Positions 15,702 through 25,794 are shown, counted from the stretch's first letter. The stretch is DNA of 64,000 nt from JBKQVT01 sp963804825 (GCA_963804825.1 CAWDRV010000006.1:434001-498000); one strand, 5' to 3'. The notes: generated from the letters alone by a model not told the origin. Numbers and translations: made by a program.

Positions 15702-18491
15702 ATGACCACCAAGCGACCCGTGCGAGATCCGTTTCACGCCCGCGATAGTTTCGAGACCGGCAGCGGCCGGGCGGGCATCTACCGCCTCGATCGGCTCGAA
15801 CAGGCCGGTCTGACGAAGATCGACCGGCTGCCTTATTCCATCCGCGTGCTGCTGGAATCGGTGTTGCGGAACTGCGACGGGGTCGAGGTCATGGAGCAGG
15901 ACGTGGTTCGCCTGGCCGGATGGGATGCGGCCCGTCCGGCGCCGGTCGAGGTGCCGTTCAAGCCCGCCCGGGTGCTGTTGCAGGACTTCACCGGCGTGCC
16001 GTCCGTGGTTGATTTGGCCGCCATGCGGAGCGCCATGAAGCGGCTCGGCGGAGACCCGAAGCGGATCAATCCGCTGGTGCCGGTGGACCTGGTGATCGAC
16101 CATTCGGTGCAGGTCGATTTTTTCGGCACGTCCGACGCGTTGGCCCGGAACGTCGCCATGGAGTTCAAGCGCAACCTCGAGCGCTACGAGTTTTTGCGTT
16201 GGGGCCAGACGGCGTTCGAGAATTTCCGCGTGGTCCCGCCTTCGGTCGGGATCGTTCACCAGGTGAACCTCGAATTCCTGGCCAAGGGCGTATTCCTCCG
16301 CGAGGACTCCGCCGGTCCGGTCGCCCTGCCCGACACGCTGGTCGGCACCGACAGCCACACGCCGATGATCAACGGCCTGGGCGTGCTGGGTTGGGGCGTG
16401 GGCGGGATCGAGGCCGAGGCCGTCATGCTCGGCCAGCCGTTCTACATGTTGGCACCCGAGGTGGTCGGGTTCGAGCTCTGCGGTCAACTTCCGCCGGGGA
16501 CCACGGCCACGGACCTGGTGCTCACGATCACGCAGATTCTCCGCCGGGAGGGGGTGGTCAACAAGTTCGTCGAGTATTTCGGCCCGGCGCTGAAACACAT
16601 CGACGTGGCCCATCGCGCGCTGGTGGCCAACATGGCGCCGGAATACGGCGCCACCGTGGGCTTCTTTCCCATCGACGAGCAGACGTTGGCGTATCTCCGC
16701 GAGACGGGCCGCACCGACGGCGAAGTGGAACTGGTCGAGCGTTACGCGAACGAGCAACGGTTGTTCCGCCGCGCCGGCGCCGGCAGCGGGACCGAAAACA
16801 CCCCGGTCTACAGCAAGGTCCTCCGGCTGGACCTCGGCATGATCGAGCCTTGCATGGCGGGCCCGAAGCGGCCGCAAGACCGCGTGCCGCTGGGGCGCGT
16901 GAAGCAGGCGTTTCGCGAGGCGTTGCTGGCCGGGCCCAAGCAGCACGGCTTCGGATTGGCCGAAGCGGAACTGGGGCGAATGGCAACCATGGCGACGACG
17001 GCGACGACGGCGAAGGCGGCGACGACGGCGACAACGGCGGGCATCGCCGCCGGCGGCCGCGACGACACCCTCGGCCACGGCGCCGTGGTGATCGCCGCCA
17101 TCACCAGTTGCACCAACACGAGCAGCCCCGACATCATGCTCGCGGCCGGACTGGTGGCCAAGCGGGCGGTCGAACGGGGGCTGACCGTCAAGCCTTATGT
17201 GAAGACGAGCCTTGCGCCCGGCAGCCGCGTCGTGACCGATTACCTGGAAAAGACCGGTCTGGACAAGCCGCTGGAGCAACTGGGTTTCCACACCGTCGGC
17301 TACGGCTGCACGACGTGCATCGGCAACAGCGGTCCGCTGCCCGAGCCCGTGGCCAAGGCCATCCAGGACGACAACCTGGTGGCCGTGGCCGTGCTCAGCG
17401 GCAACCGCAACTTCGAGGGGCGCATTCAGCCGTTGGTGAAGGCCGTCTACCTGGCCAGCCCGCCGCTGGTCGTGGCGTATGCCCTGGCCGGCGTCACCGA
17501 CATCGACTTGACCACCGAGCCCTTGGGCACGGACCGCGACGGGCGGCCGGTCTTCTTGAAGGACCTCTGGCCCAGCGAGGACGAGATTGCGTCGGCGACG
17601 GCCCAGGCGGTCCGGCCCGAGTTGTTCCGCGCCCGCTACGCCCGCGCCTTTGACGAAAATCCGCAGTGGAACGCCCTGCCGGTTGCCGCGAGCGAATTGT
17701 ATGCCTGGAACGCGGCCAGCACGTACATCCAGGAGCCGCCGTTCCTGCTCGATTTGCCCGCCGAGCCGGGACCGATCCGTCCGATCCGCTCGGCGCGGGT
17801 GCTTTTGGCCTTGGGCGATTCGGTGACGACCGATCACATTTCGCCCGCCGGCGCGATTGCCGCCACGAGTCCGGCCGGCCGGTATTTGCAGGAGCAGGGC
17901 GTCGCGCCGGCGGATTTCAACAGCTACGGATCGCGTCGCGGCAACGACCGGGTGATGATCCGGGGCACGTTCGCCAACATCCGCATTCGCAACCTCTTGG
18001 TTCCCGGGACCGAGGGCGGCGTCACCCGCCATCTACCCGACGGCCGGCGGATGACCGTCCACGAGGCGGCCATGCAGTACAAGGCGGAGGGCGTGCCGCT
18101 GCTGATCTTCGCCGGCGCCGAATATGGCGCCGGCAGCAGCCGCGACTGGGCCGCCAAGGGGACCCAACTGCTCGGCGTCCGGGCGGTCCTGGCCGCCAGC
18201 TTCGAACGCATCCACCGCAGCAACCTCGTCGGCATGGGCGTCCTCCCCCTGGAACTGCCCGCCGGACAAACCTGGGAAACCCTCGGATTGACCGGCGACG
18301 AGACCTTCGACATCCCCGATCTCGACGACGGCTTGCAGCCGCGGGCCGAGTTGACCGTTTCGGCCGCGTCGCCCGACGGCGCCAAACGCACGTTCCGCGT
18401 CCGCGTCCTCATCGACACGCCCGTCGAGTTGGAGTATTACCGTCACGGCGGCATTCTCCCGGCGGTCCTGCGGAAGCTGGCGGGAAAATGA
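15702..18491 (+). CDS. acnA: Aconitate hydratase (AcnA type)
   Basis: 929 residues, intact. It isomerises citrate to isocitrate in the TCA cycle with a 4Fe-4S cluster. GGAGAG precedes ATG 15702. Cluster ligands and signatures are ITSCTNTSSP (about 468) and YGCTTCIGNSGPLPEPVAKA. The swivelling C-terminal domain carries GDSVTTDHISPAGAI, NFNSYG-like FNSYGSRRGND, and GAEYGAGSSRDWAAKGT. An unusual Ala/Thr low-complexity segment (MATMATTATTAKAATTATTA, about residues 427-446) is inserted just before the SCTN region; it comes from a short GACGGC-type DNA repeat and is absent from ordinary AcnA. Confidence 0.95.
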   Translation: MTTKRPVRDPFHARDSFETGSGRAGIYRLDRLEQAGLTKIDRLPYSIRVLLESVLRNCDGVEVMEQDVVRLAGWDAARPAPVEVPFKPARVLLQDFTGVPSVVDLAAMRSAMKRLGGDPKRINPLVPVDLVIDHSVQVDFFGTSDALARNVAMEFKRNLERYEFLRWGQTAFENFRVVPPSVGIVHQVNLEFLAKGVFLREDSAGPVALPDTLVGTDSHTPMINGLGVLGWGVGGIEAEAVMLGQPFYMLAPEVVGFELCGQLPPGTTATDLVLTITQILRREGVVNKFVEYFGPALKHIDVAHRALVANMAPEYGATVGFFPIDEQTLAYLRETGRTDGEVELVERYANEQRLFRRAGAGSGTENTPVYSKVLRLDLGMIEPCMAGPKRPQDRVPLGRVKQAFREALLAGPKQHGFGLAEAELGRMATMATTATTAKAATTATTAGIAAGGRDDTLGHGAVVIAAITSCTNTSSPDIMLAAGLVAKRAVERGLTVKPYVKTSLAPGSRVVTDYLEKTGLDKPLEQLGFHTVGYGCTTCIGNSGPLPEPVAKAIQDDNLVAVAVLSGNRNFEGRIQPLVKAVYLASPPLVVAYALAGVTDIDLTTEPLGTDRDGRPVFLKDLWPSEDEIASATAQAVRPELFRARYARAFDENPQWNALPVAASELYAWNAASTYIQEPPFLLDLPAEPGPIRPIRSARVLLALGDSVTTDHISPAGAIAATSPAGRYLQEQGVAPADFNSYGSRRGNDRVMIRGTFANIRIRNLLVPGTEGGVTRHLPDGRRMTVHEAAMQYKAEGVPLLIFAGAEYGAGSSRDWAAKGTQLLGVRAVLAASFERIHRSNLVGMGVLPLELPAGQTWETLGLTGDETFDIPDLDDGLQPRAELTVSAASPDGAKRTFRVRVLIDTPVELEYYRHGGILPAVLRKLAGK

Positions 18492-18826
18492 AAATGGCGG
18501 TATGCTGGTTTATTGATTTCGGCCTTTGGCGCCTATGGTAAAGTGTCGGCTGCAAGGATTTCGACCCGGAGGGTCGGTTGATAATAGCCCAGCGATTCAT
18601 CGCTGGGAGTTGTGGCCACGCGTCAATCCAAGTCCCGGCAGGGACGGTTGAACTGGTCACTGCATTTCGGTCGTCCCTCCGGGACTTCACCAACTAGAAT
18701 ATTGCGTTTCCGGTCCCAGCAGTGAACTGCTGGGCTATTGTCAAGCGCCCCTACGGGGCGTGACCGGCCGCCGAATTGCCAGGTTTCCGCCGTTATGCGT
18801 CACCGAATTCGAGTGCGAGGACAATA
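18492..18826. repeat. Gene-free stretch made of nested inverted repeats
   Basis: Hairpins include GACCCGGAGGGTC at 18564-18576, CCCAGCGATTCATCGCTGGG at 18588-18607, GTCCCTCCGGGAC near 18675, and CCCAGCAGTGAACTGCTGGG at 18715-18734. The outer flanks GATAATAGCCC and GGGCTATTGTC are nearly inverse copies, so the whole 18580-18740 block looks like one composite palindromic element. I see no gene. Confidence 0.7.
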
Positions 18827-20269
18827 ATGGACCACTCTCTCCCCATCCTGCTCCTGCTGGTCGGTCTGGCCGTCGGCGGCGGGGCTGCTTGGCTCCTCCT
18901 GCGGGCCAAGACCCAACACGCCTATGACCGCGGAAAGTCCGACGGCGAAGCGGAACGAATCGCCCTGAGCGAACGCCTCAACGCGCGACAGGACACCATC
19001 GATCAACTGACCGCCAACGTCAAGGAATCGGAGCAAAAGATCGCCGAAAACCGAAACGTCGAGTTGAAGCTGAACTCCCAGGTCACGCAACTGGTCACCA
19101 CGCTGGCTCAGGAGCGCAAGCAGGCCGAGAAGGAACTGGCCGTCGTCAAACAAGCGGAGCAAAGACTGGCCGACGCCTTCAAGCTCCTCGCGTCCGAAGC
19201 CCTGAAGAGCAACAACCAGTCGTTCCTGGAACTGGCAAAGGCAACCCTGGAGAAATTCCAGGAGTCGGCCAAGGGCGACCTGGAAAAACGCCAACAGGCC
19301 ATCCTGGAACTCGTCAAACCGGTCAAAGAGTCGTTGGACAAGGTGGACTCGAAAATCGGCGAGTTGGAAAAGGCGCGGGCGGGGGCCTACAGCGGCCTGA
19401 CCGAGCAGGTCAAGTCGTTGATGGAACAGCAGCAACTGCTCAAGGCCGAAACCGGCAACCTGGTCCAGGCCCTCCGGCGGCCCCAAGTCCGCGGCCGCTG
19501 GGGTGAAATCCAACTCAAGCGGGTCGTGGAAATGGCCGGCATGTTGGACCACTGCGATTTCTACGAGCAACGGAGCACGGAGAACGAGGACGGACGTCTC
19601 CGGCCCGACCTCCTGGTGCGCCTGCCCGGCGAGAAGAACATCGTCGTCGACGCCAAGGCCCCGCTGTCGGCTTATCTTGACGCCATCGAGGCCAAGGACG
19701 ACGAAACCCGCACGGCCCGGTTCCAAGACCATGCCCGGCAGGTCCGCAACCACATCACCGCCTTGGGCAAAAAAACCTACTGGGAAAATTTCGATCCCGC
19801 CCCGGAGTTCGTCGTGCTCTTTCTGCCGGGCGAGGTCTTTTTCAGCGCCGCGCTGGAGCACGACCCCACGTTGATCGAAATGGGCGTCGAGCAGAACGTC
19901 ATCATCGCCACGCCCACTACGCTGATCGCCCTGCTCCGGGCGGTGGCCTACGGATGGCGGCAGGAGCGGTTGGCCCAAAATGCCAAGGAGATTAGCGACC
20001 TGGGCAAGGAGCTGTACAAGCGGCTGGCGACCGTCGGAAGCCACTTCGAGAAGGTTGGAGACGGCCTGAGAAGCGCCATCGACGCCTACAACAAGGCGGT
20101 GGCCTCGCTGGAAACGAGGGTCTTGGTCACCGCCCGAAAGTTCAAGGAACTTGGAACGGCCGGCACGGAGGACGCGATCGTGGAGTTGCCGCCGGTCGAG
20201 GCGTCGCCGCGGCTGCTGCAGGCCCCGGAACTGGCCGGCGGGGATGGCGGTGCGCCGGAAAATGGATAG
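18827..20269 (+). CDS. rmuC: RmuC-family DNA recombination protein
   Basis: About 480 residues from ATG 18827 (GCGAGG upstream). An N-terminal membrane segment (PILLLLVGLAVGGGAAWLLL) is followed by a long coiled coil (residues 45-200, rich in Glu, Lys, Gln). The RmuC domain then shows RRPQVRGRWGEIQLKRVVEM, GMLDHCDFYEQ, RPDLLVRLPGEKNIVVDAKA, LPGEVFFSAALEHDPTLIEM, and ATPTTLIALLRAVAYGWRQE. The domain belongs to the PD-(D/E)xK nuclease fold (DAKAPLSAY carries the acidic and Lys residues). RmuC limits inversions at short inverted repeats in E. coli, which is notable in a genome so rich in them. Confidence 0.95.
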   Translation: MDHSLPILLLLVGLAVGGGAAWLLLRAKTQHAYDRGKSDGEAERIALSERLNARQDTIDQLTANVKESEQKIAENRNVELKLNSQVTQLVTTLAQERKQAEKELAVVKQAEQRLADAFKLLASEALKSNNQSFLELAKATLEKFQESAKGDLEKRQQAILELVKPVKESLDKVDSKIGELEKARAGAYSGLTEQVKSLMEQQQLLKAETGNLVQALRRPQVRGRWGEIQLKRVVEMAGMLDHCDFYEQRSTENEDGRLRPDLLVRLPGEKNIVVDAKAPLSAYLDAIEAKDDETRTARFQDHARQVRNHITALGKKTYWENFDPAPEFVVLFLPGEVFFSAALEHDPTLIEMGVEQNVIIATPTTLIALLRAVAYGWRQERLAQNAKEISDLGKELYKRLATVGSHFEKVGDGLRSAIDAYNKAVASLETRVLVTARKFKELGTAGTEDAIVELPPVEASPRLLQAPELAGGDGGAPENG

Positions 20270-20655
20270 CCCAAGCCCCGCTGCCGATTTCTATCTCCCT
20301 ATCCCCCGCTGGAGAGTGGCGTTGTGAGTCCCCTCTCCCTCCGAGAGAGGGTTAGGGTGAGGGGAATGGGGGCAAACCTCCGCTTCCTGCCTCTCCCGTG
20401 CTTCCATTGACACTGGCGCATCCGCCAACGCCCCCCGATGGCCGATTCGACGGTAATCGCATTCCCGCAAGCTGCGAAAACCCTGCCGGAAAAGACGGCA
20501 CTGACGATTTTCTCGATTTTGCAGAATTTTCGGACGATAACGACTTAGGCCAGTTTGCGTCCCATTCTTTCTCGGGGTGGGCGAACGGCTGGGGGGCTGT
20601 CTCCATCGGCTACCCCATCGGTTCATGGTTGCGCTGGGTAATTAAGGAGACAAAC
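20270..20655. other. Intergenic stretch with one GC-rich palindromic repeat
   Basis: At 20330-20365 there is a repeat of the type CCCTCTCCCTCCGAGAGAGG followed by GTTAGGGTGAGGGG, also seen at 41443-41478. The rest (20370-20655) shows no coding signal. AAGGAG at 20644 serves the next gene. Confidence 0.6.
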
Positions 20656-21419
20656 ATGATACGGAATGCGATTCTTTTCAGTCTGGGTTGTGGCCTGCTG
20701 GTTGCCGTGACCGGCTGCTGCTGCGGGCGATGCGGATGCAATAACAACCCGGCCTATGGCCCCTATCAAGGGGACTGTGGGTCGGATTGCTGCCCGCCGA
20801 CCTGTCATCCGATCCGCGACAAGCTTGCGGGATGCGGCTGCGAAAACTGCTGTGAATCCGGTTGCTGCTGCGGTCGCTGTTGCGGCTGCTGCGACACCTG
20901 CGATCCTTGCGGCGATCCGTGCTGCCCCGGTCACTGCTGCTTTTCGCTGATTACGGCCCCGGTGCGATGGGTGGTCGGCCTGTTCCGTTGCGATGGTTGT
21001 TGTGGCCCAGGTTGCGGCGGTTGCGGTTGCTGCGGCGGCCAGTGCTACGACGGCCAGCCGAACGGTTGGGGCCCCTATGAATCCAACGGCCTCGGCAGCG
21101 GCGGCGGATGCAGCCATTGCAACAACGGCTACGGCTACAACGGCAATCCGAACAACTACACGGCAATCGCAAACGACGGCGAGCGAACCGAGGACAGGGA
21201 ACCGGGGTCCGGAGCTATAACAGCTACGCGGGCAACAGCCGCGTGAGCGACAACAGCCGGGCGAACAACAGCTATACGACCACGGCCAACAGCGGATCGC
21301 GCATCAACCGCAACGCCACGTTGTCCGACGATCCCGGCACCCTTGCCGACGGCGGCGATGCCGTTCTTCAACCCGCTTCCGACGCGCCTCACAGGGCTCC
21401 CCGCCCCCAAGGGCAGTAG
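20656..21419 (+). CDS. Cysteine-rich lipoprotein, one frameshift
   Basis: ATG 20656, with AAGGAG 7 nt upstream. Signal peptide and lipobox are FSLGCGLLVAVTGC. In the following 120 residues cysteine is extremely common, in pairs and triplets (ENCCESGCCCGRCCGCCDTC, CDPCGDPCCPGHCC, CGGCGCCGGQC); I count 37 Cys before the frame changes. A short hydrophobic segment (LITAPVRWVVGLF) sits in the middle. Near 21170 the frame shifts and continues as an Asn/Ser/Thr-rich tail (SYAGNSRVSDNSRANNSYTT) to TAG at 21417-21419. Possible roles are metal binding or a disulfide-linked surface layer; neither is shown. Confidence 0.7.
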
Positions 21420-21699
21420 CCGGAGCGAGGGATCAGGGACGAGAGATTAGGGATTGGACGAGAGGCGAGCCGCGGGGGTTGATCCGCGGCTGCTTTTTTG
21501 CGCGCGCAAGGACTCCCCTCGCCCGCTTGATGGGAGCAGTGGTGCCGGGGGGTGAGGGCCGAATGCGGCCAAGACAGCGAGGTCGTTCTTGAACGATCCT
21601 TTCCCGGAGGCCGGGCAGCCGCCAGGCTCGGCTCTTGTCGCGGCGTTGCGTCGTATGCCCTACACTGGAACCATGATCGGCACAAGGAATTGACCACGC

Positions 21700-23424
21700 A
21701 TGATTACCAGCGGCATCGAAGCGATGTTGGAAATGCTGGCCGGCTGCGGCGTGCGCTATCTGTTCGGCAATCCCGGCACGACCGAATTGCCGCTGATGCG
21801 ACGCCCTGGTCGGCCGATCGCCGCCTGCAATACATCCTGGCCTTGCAGGAGGTGCCGGCCATGGCCATCGCCGACGGCTACGCCCAGGCCTCGCGGCCGC
21901 CGGGCGTGGTCAACCTGCACATCTGCTGCGGCCTGGGCAACGCGATGGGGATGCTCTACAACGCCTTCCGCGAGGGCACGCCGCTGGTGGTCACCGCCGG
22001 GCAGCAGGACCGCCGCTTGGCCTTCGAGGAGCCGATCCTCTGGGGCGACATGGTCGCGGCCGTCCGGCCGTGGACCAAGTGGGCCGCCGAGGTCCGCGGG
22101 TCGAGGACCTGCCGTCGGCCGTCCGCCGGGCGGTGCAGACGGCCATGATGCCGCCGACCGGCCCGGTCTTCCTCTCGCTGCCGCTGGACGTGCAGATGGA
22201 GCGTGCCGAGTTGGACCTGACGCCGCCCCGCTGGCCGTCGGACCACGTCCGCCCGCCGCGTCGAGGCCCTGCCGAGGCGGCCGCCGTGCTGGCCGCCGCC
22301 CGCAACCCGGCCATCCTCGTCGGCAGCCGCATCAGCGAGGCCGACGCCGTGGCCGAGCTGGTCGCGGTGGCCGAGCGGCTGGGCGCGCCGGTGATCCACG
22401 AGGCCACCACCTCGCACGGCCGGTGCAGTTTCCCTCCGACCATCCGCTGGCCGCCGCGCCGCTGCCCTTCTGGTCGCCGGAGGTCCGCGAGCGGCTGGCC
22501 GAGTTCGACGTGCTGCTGGTGGCCGGCATGAAGCTCATGCAGCAGTACATCTACCACGAGCCGGCCCGGCCGATCCCCGAGCACGTCCGCCTGGTGCAGA
22601 TCGACGACGATCCGTGGGAACTGGGCAAGAACTATCCGCTGGAGGTCGGCGTGGTCGGGCATCCCAAGCCGGCGCTGGCCGAGTTGGCCTCGCTGCTGGC
22701 GGCCCAGATGACGCCCGAGCAGGCCGCGGCGGCCCGCGGCCGCGCCGCCGCGCCGCGGCCAGTCGCACGCGCGAGCGACGGGCGGCCTTGCGGCGCGAGG
22801 CGCAAGGCCGCTTCGACGTCCGGCCGCATGGCGCCGCTTGAGCCTGATGGAAAGCCTGGCCCGGGTCTTGCCCGACGACGTGGCGGTGATCGAAGAGTCG
22901 CCACGACGACGATGGGCTGCTATTTCGAGCGGGTCGGGGTGCTGAAGAACACCGACGGCTATTTCGCCCAGCGCGGCTGGGCCTTGGGCTGGGGGCTGAA
23001 CTGCGCGATCGGCGTGAAGCTGGCCTGGCCCGATCGGCCCGTGCTTGGCGATCATCGGCGACGGCTCGGCGATGTACGGCATCCAGGGCCTCTGGACCGC
23101 CGCCCATTACCGCATCCCCGTCACGTTCGTCATCAGCAACAACCGCGAGTACAAGATCCTCAAGGATTGTGCCGAGGTGCTTGCCGGTTGCCCGCCGCGG
23201 GCGAGAACCGTTTTGAAGGCCTGGACGTGGACGAGCCGGCGATCGACTACGTGGGGCTGGCCCGGTCGTTGGGCGTGGCGGCCTGGCGGGTCACCGGGCC
23301 CGACGAATTGAGCGACGCGGTGCGTCAATCGCTGGCGGGCGACGAGCCGCAACTGATCGAGGTTGCCGTCGGCGCGAGCGTAGCCAAGGAGCGAGCCGCG
23401 GGGTTGATCCGGCAGTTCGGCTGA
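21700..23424 (+). CDS. Benzoylformate decarboxylase-like ThDP enzyme, multiple frameshifts
   Basis: The pieces assemble into one thiamine-diphosphate enzyme of about 575 residues: MITSGIEAMLEMLAGCGVRY and FGNPGTTELPLM, then QYILALQEVPAMAIADGYAQ, TGPVFLSLPLDVQMERAELD, PARPIPEHVRLVQIDDDPWE, RGWALGWGLNCAIGVKLAWP and the cofactor site IIGDGSAMYGIQGLWTAAHY with SNNREYKILK. This fits the benzoylformate decarboxylase/acetolactate synthase superfamily. At least five single-base breaks (near 21800, 22105, 22415, 22900, 23045) interrupt it; several look like one lost C or G in a run. True substrate unknown. It is convergent with the Hsp70 gene. Confidence 0.7.
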   Translation: MITSGIEAMLEMLAGCGVRYLFGNPGTTELPLMRRPGRPIAACNTSWPCRRCRPWPSPTATPRPRGRRAWSTCTSAAAWATRWGCSTTPSARARRWWSPPGSRTAAWPSRSRSSGATWSRPSGRGPSGPPRSAGRGPAVGRPPGGADGHDAADRPGLPLAAAGRADGACRVGPDAAPLAVGPRPPAASRPCRGGRRAGRRPQPGHPRRQPHQRGRRRGRAGRGGRAAGRAGDPRGHHLARPVQFPSDHPLAAAPLPFWSPEVRERLAEFDVLLVAGMKLMQQYIYHEPARPIPEHVRLVQIDDDPWELGKNYPLEVGVVGHPKPALAELASLLAAQMTPEQAAAARGRAAAPRPVARASDGRPCGARRKAASTSGRMAPLEPDGKPGPGLARRRGGDRRVATTTMGCYFERVGVLKNTDGYFAQRGWALGWGLNCAIGVKLAWPDRPVLGDHRRRLGDVRHPGPLDRRPLPHPRHVRHQQQPRVQDPQGLCRGACRLPAAGENRFEGLDVDEPAIDYVGLARSLGVAAWRVTGPDELSDAVRQSLAGDEPQLIEVAVGASVAKERAAGLIRQFG

Positions 23425-23438
23425 ATCACCCATCTCAT

Positions 23439-25250
23439 TCACTCCCCCGCCGCTTCCCGGACGCTGAATTCCAGCTTCCAGCGGCCGGGATGCTTCGTGC
23501 CGACGCACCACAACTCCAACACGCCCAACTCGGTGATCCGCGAGTGGAACCGCACCGGCACGTAGGCGTCGTCGCTGCCCTCCGACGGCCGGCAGCGTCG
23601 TCTCCAGCGAGTCGGTCTCTTCCAGCTCGTCGGCGGTCCAGCTTTCCAGCACGTCGCCGGGCCGGTCCTCCTTGCGGACCGAGGAACTGAAGAAGCGGAA
23701 CTGCCCCGGCTCGCCCACCACCAGGCCGATCTCGTCGGAAGGGACGTCGGCCTCGATCGCCTTCCTCCATGCCCATCGGCACGACGCACAGCGCCCGCAG
23801 CGGCCGCGGGGCCCCGGGCACGGCCAGCCCGGCGGTCTCGATGCCGACGTAATAGGCCCGGGCCGTGCCGCCGCGAATCCGCACGCCGCCGGCGCTGCTT
23901 GGCCCAGCCGTAGTAGGCGGCGCCGCGGGCGACGGCATGGTCCAGGTCGTGCCGGCCTTCCAAGCAGCTTGCGGCGGCTGCTGCGGGCCGAACCAGCTGG
24001 CCCAGCACGTCCAAGAGCCGCCCGCGCAGGGCCTCGGCCTTGAAGACGCCGCCGTTGAAGAGCACGTGCGTCGGCCGCACCGGTTCGCCTTGCGCGCCGC
24101 CGTGCGCCTGGAGGAAGGCGGCCAGGTGCCGGGTGACCGCCGTGTCGGACTCGTAGGGCAGACCCAACTCGCGGAAACCGGAGACCGCCCGGCCGGGCCG
24201 GCCGATCGGTCACTTGGCACTGCGGGAAGAAGCCGTCCAGGAGCAAGCCGGCTGACGCTCCGCGCGATCGACTTCGATCGACACCGTGCCGCCGATCAGC
24301 CGGCTGCCGCGGCCGAGGACCGCGATGGGGTACTTTTCGACGCCGTCCGGCCCGCCGGCCAGCAGGGCTTCCTTGGCCGTGCGGCAGGAATGCCACAGGG
24401 CGACCGACTGCCAAGGGTCGAGCTTGACGCCCTTTTCGGCGAAGCGGCCGGCGACGAAATGGGCCAGGGCGAGGTCCATGTTGTCGCCGCCGACCAGCAG
24501 ATGGTTGCCGACGGCCAGCCGCTGCAGGACCAGTTCGCCCTGCTCCTCGGCGACGCCGACCAGCGTCAGGTCGGTGGTGCCGCCGCCGACGTCGCAGACC
24601 AGCAGCGTGTCGCCCAGCGCGAGGCTTTGCCGCCAGCGCTGGCCGCGGTCGGCCAGCCAGGCGTAGACGGCGGCCTGCGGCTCTTCCAGCAGCACGAGGT
24701 CCTGCGGCAATCCGGCGGCCAGCGCGGCCTCGCGGGTCAGCTCCCGGGCGCTGGCGTCGAACGAGGCCGGCACGGTCAGCACGACGATCTGCCGGGCCAC
24801 CGGGGCATCGGGAAACGCCGCTTCCCACGCGGCCACCAGGTGTTCCAGGTAGCGCTGCGAGGCGGTCACGGGCGAAATCTTCGGCACGTCGGCCGGCGCC
24901 CCCCAAGGCAAGAGCGGCTGGTGACGGTCGACGCGGCTGTGGGCCAGCCACGACTTGGCCGCCCCCACGGTCCGCTCCGGCACCTCGGCGCCGTGCCGCC
25001 GGGCGAACTCGCCGACGGCGAAGTCGCGCCGCTCGGCCCAAGGCAGGTCCAACGCCCCGCCGCCCGTCTCGTGCCGGCTGGCCAGATACGTGAACGAAGG
25101 CAGCATGGTCCGCGACTCGATCGTGCCGGCCGCGACAAGCTGCGGGATCGGCAGCACCTCGATCCGCGGCTCCGCGGCCTCCAGCGGCGCGTAGCCAAGC
25201 ACGCTGTTGGTGGTGCCCAGATCGATTCCAAGAATGTATTGGGCCGTCAT
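23439..25250 (-). CDS. Hsp70-family (DnaK-like) ATPase, frameshifted
   Basis: Clean from ATG 25250 for about 330 residues: YILGIDLGTTNSVLGYAPLE (phosphate 1), VVLTVPASFDASARELTREA, LLEEPQAAVYAWL, VCDVGGGTTDLTLVGV (phosphate 2) and VGGDNMDLALA. After about 24250 it breaks several times. Segments then read GLPYESDTAVTRHLAAFLQA, THVLFNGGVFKAEALRGRLL and RWKLEFSVREAAGE at the stop. The length of about 600 residues and insert-rich C-terminal half match the Hsp70 proteins that sit beside DUF2760 genes rather than housekeeping DnaK. Translation start overlaps the DUF2760 stop by 4 bp. Confidence 0.8.
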
Positions 25251-25794
25251 AACTCGACTTCCACGGGTGCGACGACGCGGGCAGCCGCGTCCGTGCCCGA
25301 CCAGGCGGGCAGTTGACACTTCTCCGCCTCCCAGCCGTGGTGGACCAGGCGGCCGTGAAACGGCGGCTGGCCGGTCACGTTGCCGGTGAGCCGATAGCGG
25401 CCGCCGTCGAAACCCGCCGGCACCTCGACCGCGGCGTTCTCGGCCGCGGCCAGGATCGGCCGCAGCCCGAACAGCCGCGCGAGGACCTTGCCGCATTCGC
25501 GGTGGACATCGCGGGCGGCGGCGCCGATCTGGGCGTCGCTGTAAGCGTCCAACGGCTCTTGCACGAAATCCACCAGCCGTGCCTCCCGCTGCAACGTCGC
25601 CAACAGCGTGACGGCGTCGCTGCGGGCCGGCTGTTTCGCCGTCGCCGTCGGCGGTCGCCGTCGGCGCCGGTGCGGCCTTGGCCTCGACCATCGGCGTTTT
25701 CGCCGCCAGCCAGCATTTCGGCCACCTGCCGCGCCACGTCGGTCCTGAACAAGGTCAGAAAGAAAATGCGAATGGCAAGCCAGATACGTCGCAT
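25247..25794 (-). CDS. DUF2760 protein, two frameshifts
   Basis: The start is ATG 25794 (MRRIWLAIRIFFLTLFRTDV), an amphipathic N-terminus. A charged linker breaks frame twice between 25700 and 25620. The DUF2760 core follows: DAVTLLATLQREARLVDFVQ, EPLDAYSDAQIGAAARDVHR, ECGKVLARLFGLRPILAAAE, GNVTGQPPFHGRLVHHGW and KCQLPAWSGTDAAARVVAPV. About 180 residues. DUF2760 is regularly encoded next to a divergent Hsp70, as here with a 4-bp overlap, so it is likely its dedicated co-factor. The biochemical role is unknown. Confidence 0.8.

Noticed and set aside
15603..18032. 809-codon minus-strand frame opposite aconitase
   Set aside because: Arg/His/Gln-rich antisense translation with no motif; the plus strand is clearly AcnA.
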